NCBI GenBank assembly: GCA_022749755.1
Contig: CM040441.1
Span: 10,913,475 to 10,977,474 of the forward strand
Length of the DNA: 64,000 nucleotides
Origin: Azadirachta indica
Taxonomy: Eukaryota; Streptophyta; Magnoliopsida; Sapindales; Meliaceae
Direction: 5' to 3'
How positions within the stretch are numbered: the stretch's first letter is position 1; each line of letters opens with the position of its first letter. The position numbers and the translations under genes are program-made. Positions 24,902-36,516 of the stretch are shown in pieces. Under the pieces are notes generated by a model. The model had not been told where the DNA came from. It was given only the letters and a program-made list of their open reading frames with translations, and made no database searches.

Positions 24902-25792
24902 AGTCCGATGAAGATGGATTCTATGAATGATATGGTATGGTAAATAAAGCAGATGAAAAAATCAGGATTGGATATTTGGAAATTGTATTTGGTACAGTAG
25001 AACATAATGAAGATTGGGGACTTTTAACAATTGAACTAAAATTTTGATTAGCATATTTTAGTGCCATTTCTGTTGGTCTTTGTTTTAATTTTCGGATCTC
25101 TTGTGGTTAAATGACACGGCGCTTGATTAAAATTCATAAAACCGACATGTCATTTTCTTAAAATTTCAATGAATGACTTGTCATAAGCCCAGACTACAAC
25201 TTAATTAGTTATTCAAGTAAATCCACTTAGCTAAGTCCAATTTCTAAATTGCTGATCGCATCAGTTTCAAGCTTATACAATTGTATACATATTATATGTC
25301 AAAGAATTGGCGAAAATCTTGTGCAAAGTAAAATTAATAATGTGTAATTATTTTTAAGAGTATAACAGTAAAGGTATTTCATGTACTTTTAATTCAGAAT
25401 TTTTATTTTTCCTTTGTATATAAATAAGAAAAAAAAGTGCATGATAAATTTTCAACAATTATAACCTTTTAACACAGAAAATAAAATTAAATCAAGACAA
25501 GAAATGGATTGAAATTAGCAAGTTGAAGTTCAAATAGATATACTTGTAAAATTGTTGTCAAAAGCGAACGATCTTTTGACTAACTTGCATTATTCGAGAA
25601 AATCCACTCAAATCCAACAAAGCCAAAGAATAATTTCAATATAGAAACGACAATGATGAATGAATAAATCTTTAGTTGCATTTCTTACCTACTTCCGCTT
25701 TATTTAAGCAGCACTAACTTGAACTTCCAGTTGCATTTCGAATTTGCGATAACTCTTTCTTTGTTTTTGTTGATTATTTGAAGAAAATTACT
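24902..25792. other. Spacer between the two X8 genes
   Basis: 3' flank of copy 1 and promoter region of copy 2. AT-rich, no separate gene seen. Confidence 0.5.
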
Positions 25793-26465
25793 ATGGCAAA
25801 ACAATCTTTACCCTTTTGCTGCTTTTGCTTTTGCTTTTGCTTTTGCATGCTTTCTTTCTCCTGTTCTCTGCCCTAAGCACAGGTACATTGCAATCTGTCC
25901 CCAATGATTACATTTCGTATGCCTTTGTTCCACATAAAAGATATTAGAATATGACTTCATAAGTTATGATAACTTTCTGCAGAAGCCATCACAATCGGGG
26001 GAAAACAAGGTATAGATTTTATGCCTATTTCTACATGCTCAGGTTTTAGGGACCATGCCAATGATTTGGGTCCCTGATATTTTCACCGTCAGGAAAACCA
26101 ATATCAGTGGTGCATTGCAAAGCCTTCGACGCTAGATGATCGGCTTGATCGTAACTTAAATTATTGTCGCAAACAGATTAAAGATCGTTGTCATAACTCC
26201 ACCATGATTGATAAGTGGTGGACCCTGTTTCAACCCTCCTACAACAAAGTTTCTAATGCCTCAGTCCTTATGCATCTCTATTTTCAGACCGCCGGAAAGC
26301 AAATTCACAACTGTTTTTTCAATGACAGTGGCATTTTGATTTATACTGATCCACTTAGGTGAACATGAACTTGTTTCTTTTGAATTAAATGGCTTACAAG
26401 TGAATTACTTCCTGCACGGTTATGATGAATATGATGGGTTCTTGTTTTGTTTTTGCAGCTGCTAG
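25793..26465 (+). pseudogene. X8/CBM43-domain gene, copy 2, probably frameshifted
   Basis: Proposed exons: 25793-25881 (start and signal region), 25983-26009, 26093-26360 (X8 domain: YQWCIAKPSTLDDRLD, NASVLMHLYFQTAGK) and a short end at 26459-26465. The ATG at 25793 has a good context, but its frame stops after 28 codons at CCCTAA. The next frame encodes nine leucines followed by HAFFLLFSALSTG, a classic signal peptide, and has no ATG. One extra A after the start would join them, so a 1-nt loss is likely. The domain also lacks the IQPGGxC segment with its cysteine, and the donor homologous to that after 24790 is changed from GT to TT. A (CTTTTG)n repeat lies in the leucine run. Confidence 0.6.
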
Positions 26466-27265
26466 AACTAGCAAATATCCACAATTCTGAGGAGATTCAG
26501 CAGCACAAAGACACTAATAGAAGCAATACTAAAAATCATGTGTTCATTCTACTTCTAGACCACCTCTGTTTCTTTGTTACAGGGATTGAATATTTATTAC
26601 AAAGGAGTCCAGTTAATTGTCTATGAATGTTCAGATGTTGTCTGATAGTCCACATATTCAATATGCAATGGTGGTAGTGAAGACAGAACACAGAGGCTTC
26701 TGGGCCAGCCTGAAGGAGGTGTATGAAGCATACAACCCCATGTTCCAGACATTTCATAAACTTCATGCTTCACTGTCTTCAATACTCCTATTCTGAGAGG
26801 CAACTATGACCCTGCCATCTTTGGGGTAGAAGATTCGTTTTGACTCTAGTTATGGTGTGCTGTTCAGTGTCAAATCTGAATTTTACAACGCTGAATAAGG
26901 ACTGATCTTTATTTTAGGTTCACATCCACGGACGATGTTCTAAACTTTTCAAATCTGAAAATGAATGAGTTGATTTGCATAATATCAAGACCATTGGCTT
27001 TTCCTGAACAGAGAACTTGGCAAAATGAATCACATAAGTACATAAGAAAGACATGAGTTTCACACTTTTGCAGCCCTAGGATCAATTGATTCTCATTTTA
27101 TGCAGTAACAATCAATACAATCTGTATGCACTAACAGGGATTGGATAAAATTCATCGGACTTCATATATCATAAAGAAAACATGTAAACAGAACAAAAAT
27201 AAAGAAGAAAAAGAACATGTATAAGATTGAAAAGAAGGCCAGAAGCTCAGCCTTGATCGATTGAT
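26466..27265. other. Region between X8 copy 2 and the SAM synthetase 3' end
   Basis: Probably holds 3' UTRs of both neighbours. An ORF on the minus strand near 26540-26800 shows no recognisable motif and is not called. Confidence 0.5.
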
Positions 27266-28447
27266 TTAAGCTTGGACTTTGTCCCACTTGAGAGGCTTGA
27301 CAATTTCCCAAGTGAAATCAGGATCATCTCTGCCAAAATGTCCATAAGCTGCAGTCTTCAAAAACCTGCCATTTCCACCCCTCTTCAGGTCAAGATTGAT
27401 GGAAATCATTCCAGGCCTGAAATCAAAATTCTCCTTCACAATCTTCAGGATTTCCTTGTCAGGAATCTTTCCAGTTCCGTAAGTGTCAACAAAAACTGAC
27501 AGAGGTTCAGGAACTCCGATGGCATAAGAAACCTGAACAATGCATCTCCTGGCAAGTCCACTAGCCACAATACTCTTTGCAGCCTGCCTGACAATGTAAG
27601 CTCCACTTCTGTCAACCTTAGTTGGATCCTTCCCGGAGAAAGCACCACCGCCGTGAGCTCCCCAGCCGCCGTAAGTGTCAATAATAATCTTGCGGCCGGT
27701 AAGTCCAGCATCACCATGAGGACCACCAATCACAAAACGGCCAGACGGGTTAAGGTGGAAGATCGTCTTCTCATCCAAGTACTTCTCGGGAATCACAGGC
27801 TTGATAACATGTTGTTTCAAATCAGCTGCAATTTCATCATTTGTCACAGTTTCATCATGTTGAGTTGAAATCAGCACAGTATGAACACGAACGGGAACCA
27901 TGGTGCCGTTATCGTTGTAATACTCCACTGTCACTTGGGTTTTACCATCAGGCCTCAACCATGGGCAAGTTCCATTCTTGCGAACTTCTGTCAAACGAGC
28001 GCCAAGTTTCGTCGCCAGAACATGACTCAACGGCATCAACTCCGGTGTTTCATCGGTGGCATAACCAAACATATGCCCCTGATCTCCAGCCCCGATTTCC
28101 TCAGGCTTCTTGGTCAAATGACCATGAACACCTTGAGCAATGTCAGGACTTTGCTGCTCAATGTTTACAAGAACTTTACAATTGTCTGCATCCAGACCCA
28201 CATCATCAGATGTGAACCCGATTGATCTGCAAGTATCACGCACGATTTTCTCGTAATCAACGTTAGCTTTGGTTGTGACTTCTCCGAACACCATAACCAT
28301 GTTAGTTTTGGTGCATGTTTCACAGGCAACTTTGCTATCGGGATCCTGCGCAAGACATGCGTCAAGAACAGCATCTGAAACCTGGTCGCAGAGCTTGTCA
28401 GGATGCCCCTCGTTTACAGATTCAGAAGTGAACAAAAAAGTCTCCAT
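27266..28447 (-). CDS. SAMS: S-adenosylmethionine synthetase (methionine adenosyltransferase)
   Basis: Makes S-adenosylmethionine from methionine and ATP in the cytosol. This is the methyl donor for methylation and the precursor of ethylene and polyamines. One uninterrupted 393-residue coding exon, the usual plant length, starting [18 protein letters not shown]. The ATP-binding GAGDQG (residues 119-124), GGGAFSGKD (266-274) and the N-terminal GHPDK are all intact. The upstream in-frame CTG is not needed: ATG at 28447 matches the family start. A short 5'-UTR intron is likely (about 28465-28533, GT donor and TTTTGCAG acceptor), as is common for plant SAMS genes. No sign of decay. Confidence 0.98.
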   Translation of the reverse strand: METFLFTSESVNEGHPDKLCDQVSDAVLDACLAQDPDSKVACETCTKTNMVMVFGEVTTKANVDYEKIVRDTCRSIGFTSDDVGLDADNCKVLVNIEQQSPDIAQGVHGHLTKKPEEIGAGDQGHMFGYATDETPELMPLSHVLATKLGARLTEVRKNGTCPWLRPDGKTQVTVEYYNDNGTMVPVRVHTVLISTQHDETVTNDEIAADLKQHVIKPVIPEKYLDEKTIFHLNPSGRFVIGGPHGDAGLTGRKIIIDTYGGWGAHGGGAFSGKDPTKVDRSGAYIVRQAAKSIVASGLARRCIVQVSYAIGVPEPLSVFVDTYGTGKIPDKEILKIVKENFDFRPGMISINLDLKRGGNGRFLKTAAYGHFGRDDPDFTWEIVKPLKWDKVQA

Positions 28448-28603
28448 TTTTCTTAATTCCAAGCTGCAAAACAACACAATAAATCAGAATTTAGAAAAAT
28501 TCCCACATTAAAAGGGCAATTTATCAGATTTGGTACCTAAAATATTCCTCCTCCTTTCTCTGGCTGGAGCTGTGGTGCGAATGAAAATAAGGTTGAAGGT
28601 GAA

Positions 28604-28611
28604 AATTTATA
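28604..28611 (-). promoter_or_regulatory. TATA box of the SAM synthetase gene
   Basis: TATAAATT on the minus strand, about 157 bp upstream of the ATG and upstream of the presumed 5'-UTR intron. Position and sequence fit a core promoter; the transcription start is not visible. Confidence 0.6.
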
Positions 28612-28619
28612 GTGCAGAG

Positions 28620-30600
28620 CGGAAAAGCCCTTCGATACAAAATCTGGACTAGGTTCATTTCGTTTAATGGGGAGATGTTGATCGGACGGTCGATTTAGAA
28701 TTTCGAAGTGAATCTCAGCCGCTGATTTTTACGGGAGTCGGTGAGTGACTAATGCCAGCTTACCAACCCCAGCCTGTAGTTAGTTGGACCACTTCAAGAA
28801 ATCTAAAGTTAGCATTTTCTCATTTAAACCCCTGATTTCTTATGATTTTTTAAATAAAGAAATGGGGTAAATTTTTAATACTCCTTTAAAAAAATAACAT
28901 AAAATCTTTATTTAAAATATTTTAGGTAATTTTACATTTTAAAAATTTGAAAAAAAATTTTAAATTTAAAATTTTTCTCATAAAAATATAATTTTTTAAT
29001 TCCCAAAAACTCTTCTCTAATGCTAATTAAATAATACCCAAAAATTTAAAAATGATTTTTAACATTTGAAAAATCTTTTTAACTAATGAAAATAAAAAGA
29101 AATAAGCACTTAATATAGAGCAACTTAAATATTAGATAATTATCCGAAAAATATAATAATTTTTGTTTGAATATCTAATTCATATAATTGGCTAAGAAAA
29201 AATAATCACAATTTTTAAAATTGTAAGAGATTTTATATTCTTATATTACAAAAAAACTAGAACTTGCCTCATGCAAGGGAAAAAAAAGAATACCAACTGT
29301 TTTGTTTTGTCTAGAAAATACCAATTATTTTGCTATAGGGTGACTAGTCAATAATCTTTATTAATCTAATATTTTGATAGTTAAAATTTAATATCTTAAG
29401 AGGAAATTGATCATTTGAATTGGAGTTATGGACCTATTAATATAATTGGAGAAATTATGCACAATACATTTTGGAAAGTGAAAATTGAAGGACCTAAATC
29501 ATAGTCTCCCATCCAAAATTTCAACATTTTCTTAGTAGTTTCTGGCTTTGACTATTAAATAATGATTATTTTAATAATAAATAAATGACTTGGCACTGAT
29601 TTTGCTTGCATTTGGTGGGTTGGTGAATCGCTGGATATTTATACTTTCTTTCTTTCTTTCTTCCGAATCCAACCTTACCCTTGCCCTTGCTCAAACATCA
29701 TTACATTCTTTAGTGGCATGCAATTTAAGAAATATTACGACGTCAAAACGGTTGCTGAAGCCTGATCAACGTCTCTGATCCCTCCACCACATCATTTAGT
29801 AAATGAATGTTTCCAAAAAATAATTAATTAATTTTATTTAAAAAAGATAGTAATTGATTTTAGTATATTAAATGCCTTGGAAGAACATTATTTGCTCTTC
29901 TTGCTAAGGCTCCTTCAACATGTGGCATTCACGTGCGATTGTTCGGTGATGATCTGATTGTTGACCTGATTGGTTTGAGATTTAATTTTTTAAAATCCAT
30001 AATATATATATATATATAATTAATAAATTTTATTATGGTCAACAAAAAAAGGTATTATAAAGCGATTACTATTGTTCTAATTTAAAATCAGTGAATATTC
30101 GTTTAATGTTACTTTTAAAATTGATGAAATAGTTATTATAATTACAACATTTCATATCTTTAAATTTTAATATTTATAATTTTTTTGTAAAATAATTTTT
30201 AATAAAAGAGTCGATCCTTGTTTTGTTATACAAGCATAATGTTTTTTATTAAGATTGATGTTCTTTCACTTTTATTTTGATGTAAAAATTTACAAATTAT
30301 ATAACTTAAAGTTAAAATATATTTTTATAATTTAAATAAAATTTGATTAATTTGTTCAACTAATAAAAATCTCTTAATTGATATAAAATGTTTAGGGTTG
30401 AAATAATGTTTACACCATATTATAGAGAGTTTGGGTTATTAAAAAAAAATGGTTTTAAATTGGGTAAGTTTAAGGATCAACTTGATATCTTTTGCTTCTG
30501 AAAAATAATATCACAGGGACCTGAATATTATTATCCGCATAATTATCCAAGTTCGTAGCCCGACCCGACTATATACTCAGAATTTGGGCTGAATGCTAGG
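28620..30600. other. AT-rich intergenic region between SAMS and ATG8
   Basis: Divergent promoters at both ends. The middle has poly-A/T runs, a (TTTC)n run near 29645 and (TA)n near 30003. No coding exon was recognised. Confidence 0.55.
28990..29105 (-). repeat. Degraded fragment of the Tourist-like MITE
   Basis: Read on the minus strand, AGAGTTTTTGGGAATTAAAA near 28995-29015 matches AGAGTTTTTGGAAATTAAAA inside the MITE at 23071-23493, and the neighbouring A/T blocks follow in the same order. The ends are not preserved. Confidence 0.4.
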
Positions 30601-30618
30601 CCCAATGAAGGAAGGCCT

Positions 30619-30625
30619 ACGTGGC
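30619..30625 (+). promoter_or_regulatory. ABRE-like ACGTGGC element upstream of ATG8
   Basis: ACGTGGC about 290 bp before the ATG8 start matches the core of abscisic-acid response elements. Functional use is inference; such a heptamer can occur by chance. Confidence 0.35.
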
Positions 30626-30784
30626 GAATCTAAAAACGGTATAAACCGTCAAAGCATAGAGGAAGATACTAAAAACTGCCGCGCGTGATTTGATGAATTT
30701 GAGGTGTCGCCGTAACCGACAAACGACACGACACTCCTCCCCCTTTTTCTTCTTCTTCCACCTAGCTATCTTAATGTCTTATCT

Positions 30785-30792
30785 TATATAAA
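30785..30792 (+). promoter_or_regulatory. TATA box of the ATG8 gene
   Basis: TATATAAA about 125 bp upstream of the ATG8 start codon, at a normal distance for a plant core promoter with a short 5' UTR. Confidence 0.55.
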
Positions 30793-30915
30793 ATGCAACG
30801 CAAATATTTCATCTTCAACTCCTCTTCTTTGTCCTAAATTTTGACCCAATAAAAAACAGAAAACTGAAAACAAAAACCAAAAATAATCCATCTTTCTCTT
30901 TTCGTTTTTAATTCT

Positions 30916-32022
30916 AATGGGGAAGATCAAGAGCTTCAAGCAAGGCCTCTCATTCGGTTTGTTCTATTCATTTGTATATTAATATTTTTGTATCATCAGG
31001 TTAAAGAAAATGTAGGTCTTTTTTTTCTTTTAAAAAATTTGATGTTGTTGTGCGGTTATGGTGTAGACGAAAGACTTGAGGAATCAAAAGCAATCATCGC
31101 GAAATATCCAGATAGAGTTCCTGTAAGTTTATCAAATTCTTGTCTTTAAAATTGTGGAATTGTTTGTAGCAGAATTACGGAAGTACTTTTGGGAAACATA
31201 TATATTTAGGAATTTTTGGAGCGTTTCACTTTTTGTTTATTTTCTATATTTTAGATACAATTGCCAATATTTCATTGTTTGGAGTGATCATTCTGAAAAG
31301 CAATTGGTGGAATTACCTTTGGTTTGAATATTGGAAGCACTTCTGATTTTGACCTTTTAATTTCTACGGAGAATGATGCCTTGGAAGCTTGTAAATTACT
31401 CTACGCTGATTCAGAAAGATATATGTTTCATTAATGCAGCCAATTGGCTGAAATTGATACATTTGTAATCACTTCATTGATTCTCTACTCTTTGATTGGG
31501 ATTGCTTTATTAGTTTCTGCTTTTTCTGCAGGTGATTATAGAAAGATATTCAAGAACAGACCTGCCTGAAATGGAAAAGACAAAGTGAGTTCAATCTGTA
31601 CATATAGTTCTATTTTTATTAAGCCAGCCGAAATCTCTTTTAAGAATTTGTGTTGGAATTTATCTCGAATTTGCTCCTTTCTTTTTTTTTTTTTTTTTTT
31701 TTTTCAGATATCTCGTTCCACGAGACTTGTCAATGGGGCAATTTATACACATTTTGAGTAGCAGACTCCATTTGTCTCCTGGGAAAGCTCTATTTGTATT
31801 TGTAAACAACACATTACCTCAAACAGGTGAATTTCTTCTGTTCTTATTGAAATGTCAACGATGGAACCAAAACTTGAACTTCTGTTGCCAATAAACAGTC
31901 TCTTAACAAGATCTGCCTCTGTGTCATCTACAGCAAGTCGCATGGATTCCATCTACGAATCTTTCAAGGATGATGACGGGTTTCTGTATATGTGCTACAG
32001 CAGCGAGAAAACGTTTGGCTGA
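30916..32022 (+). CDS. ATG8: Autophagy-related ubiquitin-like protein ATG8 (glycine-ending type)
   Basis: ATG8 is conjugated to phosphatidylethanolamine on the phagophore and recruits cargo receptors. Five exons: 30916-30955 (or a base either side), 31067-31122, 31532-31584, 31708-31826 and 31934-32022, giving about 118 residues. It begins [13 protein letters not shown] and contains the ubiquitin-fold core ([59 protein letters not shown]). It ends EKTFG with the stop right after the conjugating glycine, so no ATG4 cleavage is needed before lipidation; this is the ATG8h/i clade of plants. Intron 3 ends in a run of about 24 T before the acceptor. Confidence 0.96.
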
Positions 32023-32578
32023 GAAACGCTACCTAGCTTTCCCGGTACATATGTAAATTAAATTATGTGTATGTGCTATGATGGTTTGGCACAGAATTCT
32101 CAAATGTAAAAATAAGGTTGTGCAGATTTACAACTTCTCAATAACAAAATAGAATAATGTACCATTTGTGATCTCCAGCAGTGAATACTTCTGATTCTTT
32201 ACATTTTGGTCCCAACTTTGTATCACTTTTATGTGAGAGAAACAATTTCCATAGAAAATGCAGAGAAACTATAGCAGATTATTAATATTGCTGCAAATAA
32301 ATAAAAGTTTATAATAAAATCGTTTTCTCGGTTGCAAATATATATATATATATATATATACATATATATATTCATCCAACCTGTTGTTATGAATTGCTGA
32401 GGAAAAATTGACCCTTCTTATATATGTAAGTAATTAGAGTATCCATAACCATGAGTTATTCCTTTTATTTAATTATAGACAGAATTCAGTTGAATTGAAT
32501 ACATGGAATAAAATAAAATTATTTATTTTTTGGTTATTACAAACAAGGTAAATATATTATAAAGTTGGTTACATTACG
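32023..32578. other. ATG8 3' flank with a TA microsatellite
   Basis: Contains the probable ATG8 3' UTR and a (TA)n tract at about 32338-32370. No gene seen. Confidence 0.55.
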
Positions 32579-33290
32579 TTAAGTAGAAGTGGAAATTCCA
32601 TGAACACTAACCTCTGCTTCAACCAAGCACATATCCTTGAGTATGCAACCAGCCACTGCCTGAGTGATTTAAGTAGCTGAATGAAACCGCTTTCTTTGTT
32701 TCTCTCAGTGAACCAAAAATCAGCTTTACCGGATAAGTGCACCAGGCCTGTACTTTGATCTAGGATTCGCAGTGTGAAGTCTATATATATATATATAGAC
32801 CTTGGAACCTTGAGGAGTTGTTGAATCTGACAAAGCCAGCAAGTACAGAGAAATAATATGACTGCCAGATGATCCATCCTGTCTTCTTCCCTTTGGATAC
32901 AGCTTCCTGCAATGAATACAGAAGAAGCATAACAATAACATTTTTTATCCAAATTGGAGAAGTTTTCTCGATCGATCCTCCAAAGATGTTTAGTATACTT
33001 GTGATCGATCATCGATAAGCACTCTCCTAAGTCCTAATTTGCCTTTGCTAATCCTTTCTTTTCTAACAAAAACTTCAGCGCCAAACACTTACGTCTCCTC
33101 CAACAGGCATCCATTTTGAAGCATCTTTCAAAGATTTAAGTGGCATGAAGCCAGCAAACCCCACATTCAAACTTTAATGCATGAAACCTTTTCTCCTTTC
33201 CTGTCGCATCTCTTCTGGCCCAACTCAAAATTCCCCGGACTCATATTTCTGGACTGAAATTTTCAAAGTAATGAAAATGATTGAATTTTG
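32579..33290 (-). pseudogene. Decayed MATH-domain gene, copy 1 (3' part)
   Basis: Plant double-MATH (TRAF-like) proteins have two meprin/TRAF-homology domains. Seen here on the minus strand: remains of MATH1 (KRFHALKFECG, GFMPLKSLKDAS, VFGAEVFVRKE; 33060-33290) in several frames, then MATH2 (KHLWRID, SNLDKKCY, ISLYLLALSDSTTPQGSKVY, ADFWFTERNKES) ending AEVSVHGISTST at the TAA 32579-32581. Frameshifts separate the blocks, part of MATH1 is deleted, and the exon near 32775-32800 contains a TA-repeat palindrome. I see no start. It is a pseudogene next to a second relative at 33920. Confidence 0.75.
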
Positions 33291-33919
33291 ACTGTGTAAT
33301 GAGTTGATGGTGCATCCAAAACTGCTCTTAGTCACCTCTGCAATAGAAAATTTCATCGCTCTTATATATAAAAGCTAAAAATATTTAATATATGCACAGG
33401 CGCATGGACAAATTAAGGAACTTGAAAGAGAAAGAGATGAACTTATATACATACCATCATCAGAAAAACTACCCGTTGCAGACAAAATTCTTCAAAGAAT
33501 TGCTAAGATACACGTGAGAAAATCTATTTATAAAACCAATTAAGAGAAACAGAAAAGAGAAAACCAGTTCACAGAAATGGAATATTTTGACTATTTCTGG
33601 AGGAGAAAATCGTATGTATTAGTTATGATAAGTGGGAGAAAAAATTTTAAATCTAAAAATATGATTAAGACAATAAAAGGGGAAATTGAAATCTTTGGAG
33701 GAGCAATTGTCAAAATTCCAAGTAAATATGTAAATTTTTATTCTTAAATGTTAAATATATCAAGTCCTAAGCATCTCATATTTGCAGATGTTTGAGAGAA
33801 AGTAACCTAATATACTGAGAAAATTAAACAACCATGGTCATGCAAACCATTCATAAGTAAATTTTCCTCTAATTATACAATAAAAATTTACATCCCAATG
33901 TTCATATAACAAATACTTA

Positions 33920-35453
33920 TTACAGTTCTTTGGCAATTCCAAGCAATGTCACCTCTGCTTCCACCAAGCATACATCCTTCACTAGACAACCAGAAGCTGG
34001 ATTATAGAAGTAACTGGATGAAACAAAATGGGGCCATACGAGGCTCTGAAAGAATGTTTTGCTACAAGGGAAAATGGATATTTTGTGGTTATTTCAATTT
34101 GGCTTCAGAGATACTATATATATATAAATATATTTCTTATTCTTACTCTTAAAAGCGGTGTGCCTGGCATTCACTTGATCCAGGATATGCAAAGTGTACT
34201 CTGCAAATACTTTAGAAGCAGGAGTAATAGATGTCAAATCTGCTAAAGCCAAGAACAGAGAAAGATGATCAGCAGCATGCATATCTCACTTAGGATAGAG
34301 GATTATCTTCCTGCAACAATCATCATAGGAAAACAGTTAAAAGTATTTCTGAATTCTCAACAAATCATAAGATCTAAGTGTGAGGTCAAGTCATATCTCC
34401 AGTACCATTTCTGGCCCCCAGCTTTGAATACTTCTGAGTTGTAGGATTCTGCATTTGACTTTGAGAAGTTTTCAATTTTCCAAACAAGCATAAAACTTCA
34501 GGCATTGGTTATCATTGATAAGCACTGTCTTTACCACTGCTTGTTTCTTTAGTAACAAAGACTTCTGCTCCAAATACACATCGTCCACAAGGTACCCATT
34601 ACACATATCATCAATTGTTTAAGATGGATAAACTCATGAAAACCCCTTCAGGTTTCTTTTCGTGAAAGAATTTTTCCTTTTCCGAGGCATCTGGGCAAGA
34701 AAAGTTACAAAATGATTAATAGAAGAACACACACTTTGCTAAACAGAACAAAATTGTTAACAAAACAATCTTCAACAATCAAGTATTTTCCTTTGTTCTG
34801 ATCAAGCATGCAGAATCAGAAAACCACACAGACCTCCCAACCAAGAGGAAGTGAATTTGTGTCTGCCATTGCTAAGTAGAGAGATATTTGATCTTCCACA
34901 CTCTTGCTTTTATTTCCATTTGGGTAGAGAACCAATTTCCTGAAAGCATGGATAAAATAGAAAAATATTATTAATGCATAGGCTACGTTCAAATTCAAAT
35001 GTAGCTGCTGCATACTTGGCAATGCAATGAAACCCCAAACAGGTGATTTTTAGAAAGATACATAATAGACAAATGAAAATACAGCATTTGTAGCCTCCAC
35101 CTTCAAATTCCCTCGACTCATATTTCTTCATTTCATTCTTTGCAAGTAATGAAAATAACTGTATTTTCATTATGTGTTGGACATGTGTCGGAAAAGGATC
35201 TTACGGTCCCTGAAATATTAATATAATATTAATATTGATATATTTTACACAAGAAAATTTGGATTTGGCCCTAGACAAGCTGCTATACACTGTTGTTTAG
35301 AGCTATCCAGTACTATCTAGCAGTAAATCCAAATTTTGTAATGATAAGTATTATTCTTCACAATGAGAATAACGTGCAGCTGAAATCTTTCATGCACAAA
35401 AAGGGAGAGAGAAAGAGAGACATACCGTCTTGGTAGTCAGAGACAACGGCCAT
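33920..35453 (-). pseudogene. Decayed MATH-domain gene, copy 2
   Basis: The start exon reads MAVVSDYQD (35453-35426) with a good GTATGT donor. MATH1 follows (FSLLAKNEMKKYESREFEGG near 35100-35165; [19 protein letters not shown] and LGWEV near 34810-34940; NGYLVDD and VFGAEVFVTKET near 34545-34610). MATH2 follows (ADHLSLFLALADLTS, LDQVNARHT, CLVKDVCLVEAEVTLLGIA) and ends at the TAA 33920-33922. MATH1 needs several frame changes between 34545 and 34650, the donor after GGYK is changed from GT to CT, and MATH2 carries TATA-repeat insertions near 34118. It cannot encode a normal protein, although the promoter and first exon look intact. Confidence 0.75.
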
Positions 35454-35461
35454 GGTAACAG

Positions 35462-35713
35462 TTCTATAGATACGAGTAACACCAGTCACCTTTCTAGTTA
35501 CTAATAAGCAAGAAGAGAAGGCTACTATTCCAAACTTTACAGATTTTTTTTAAGGATAGAACTTTTATAGCTACAGGTCACACCAATTCTTTTAAAAAAT
35601 TCCTTAAAAATTCTGTAGATACGGGTAACACCAACACCTTTCTAGTTACTTATAAGCAAGAATGAAAGCTAATATTCCAAACTTTACATTTTTTTTTCAA
35701 AGGATAGAACTTT
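35462..35713. repeat. Imperfect tandem duplication upstream of the MATH start
   Basis: About 105 bp at 35462-35570 (TTCTATAGATACGAGTAACA to AGGATAGAACTTTT) recurs at 35610-35713 with a few changes, a period of about 148 bp. Both units contain CACCTTTCTAGTTACT and TATTCCAAACTTTACA. It lies directly in the promoter region of the decayed MATH copy. Confidence 0.8.
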
Positions 35714-36339
35714 TGGAGGAATAGGTGATATGCTTCTTGATCATCAAGCATCCATTCTATTCTTCCCGGTGTCAACAACTTGACATTATTTTCAAATTGA
35801 ATGAAGTTATTTATAGGAAGGTAGGCGGAATATACCGTGTGCATCTCCCTTGCGCAATATCCAATGTCAAAACTGGCAAAAATAAAGTACACTCTACTAG
35901 AATAAAACAACATTCATGGTGACGAGTCAAGCTCAACATAGCAATCCACGGACAAGCTTATGGTGGATTTATCATGTAAAAACTTATTATGATCAAAAGT
36001 CCAGTTTCAGAACTAAAATAGGGCCATTGTAATTATCAACTATAAACAGAAAAAAGCAGCAACCTCAATTCACATAAAAATGAAAATGAACAAATGAAAT
36101 GAAAATGAAACAGTGGAACTCAGAATTCTCTTCGTTCAGTAAAATTATGATCATAGGAGGAGAACATTACATCAAAAGACACTCCTAATGGATAGAAGAA
36201 TGGTAGAGCTACAGAACTTCCAATCAGTAAAACTGTCAATATATCAACTGCTAGGGAAAAAAATATATATATAGTGCCAACATGTAAGTAAATTTGAAAG
36301 GAAACCTTTAATCAATTCCATTTATCAAACTACAAAATG
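35714..36339. other. Intergenic stretch without a recognised gene
   Basis: Only short ORFs without motifs on both strands; a short TA run near 36260. Confidence 0.45.
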
Positions 36340-36516
36340 CATCACAATGCCACTAGAACCACTAGAAATTAAGATTCATCCCAGCTACAAAGATCATTCA
36401 TCACAATGCCATTAGAACCACTAGAGATCGTGATCCATCTCAGCAACAAAGACCATGCATCACAACGGCAGTAAAACCACTAGAAATTAAGCTCCATAAC
36501 AGCTACAAAGATTTCA
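36340..36516. repeat. Three-unit 59-bp minisatellite overlapping the PAC4 stop codon
   Basis: Units start at 36340, 36399 and 36458, each at CATCACAA, with a period of exactly 59 bp. All contain AACCACTAGA (or AAACCACTAGA) and AGC(T/A)ACAAAGA. The third unit contains the last codons and stop of the PAC4 gene (36503-36505), so the array appears to have grown from the coding end and 3' UTR. Confidence 0.88.

Noticed and set aside
26536..26803. Two overlapping minus-strand ORFs between X8 copy 2 and SAMS
   Set aside because: No recognisable domain or splice partner; probably the 3' flank of the X8 gene.
27445..28225. Several long ORFs overlapping the SAM synthetase gene on the other strand and frames
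   Set aside because: Shadows of a long intact coding exon with biased codon use.
31684..31707. Long T run in ATG8 intron 3 as a polymerase III terminator
   Set aside because: It directly precedes an acceptor and serves as its polypyrimidine tract; no tRNA-like or other pol III gene precedes it.
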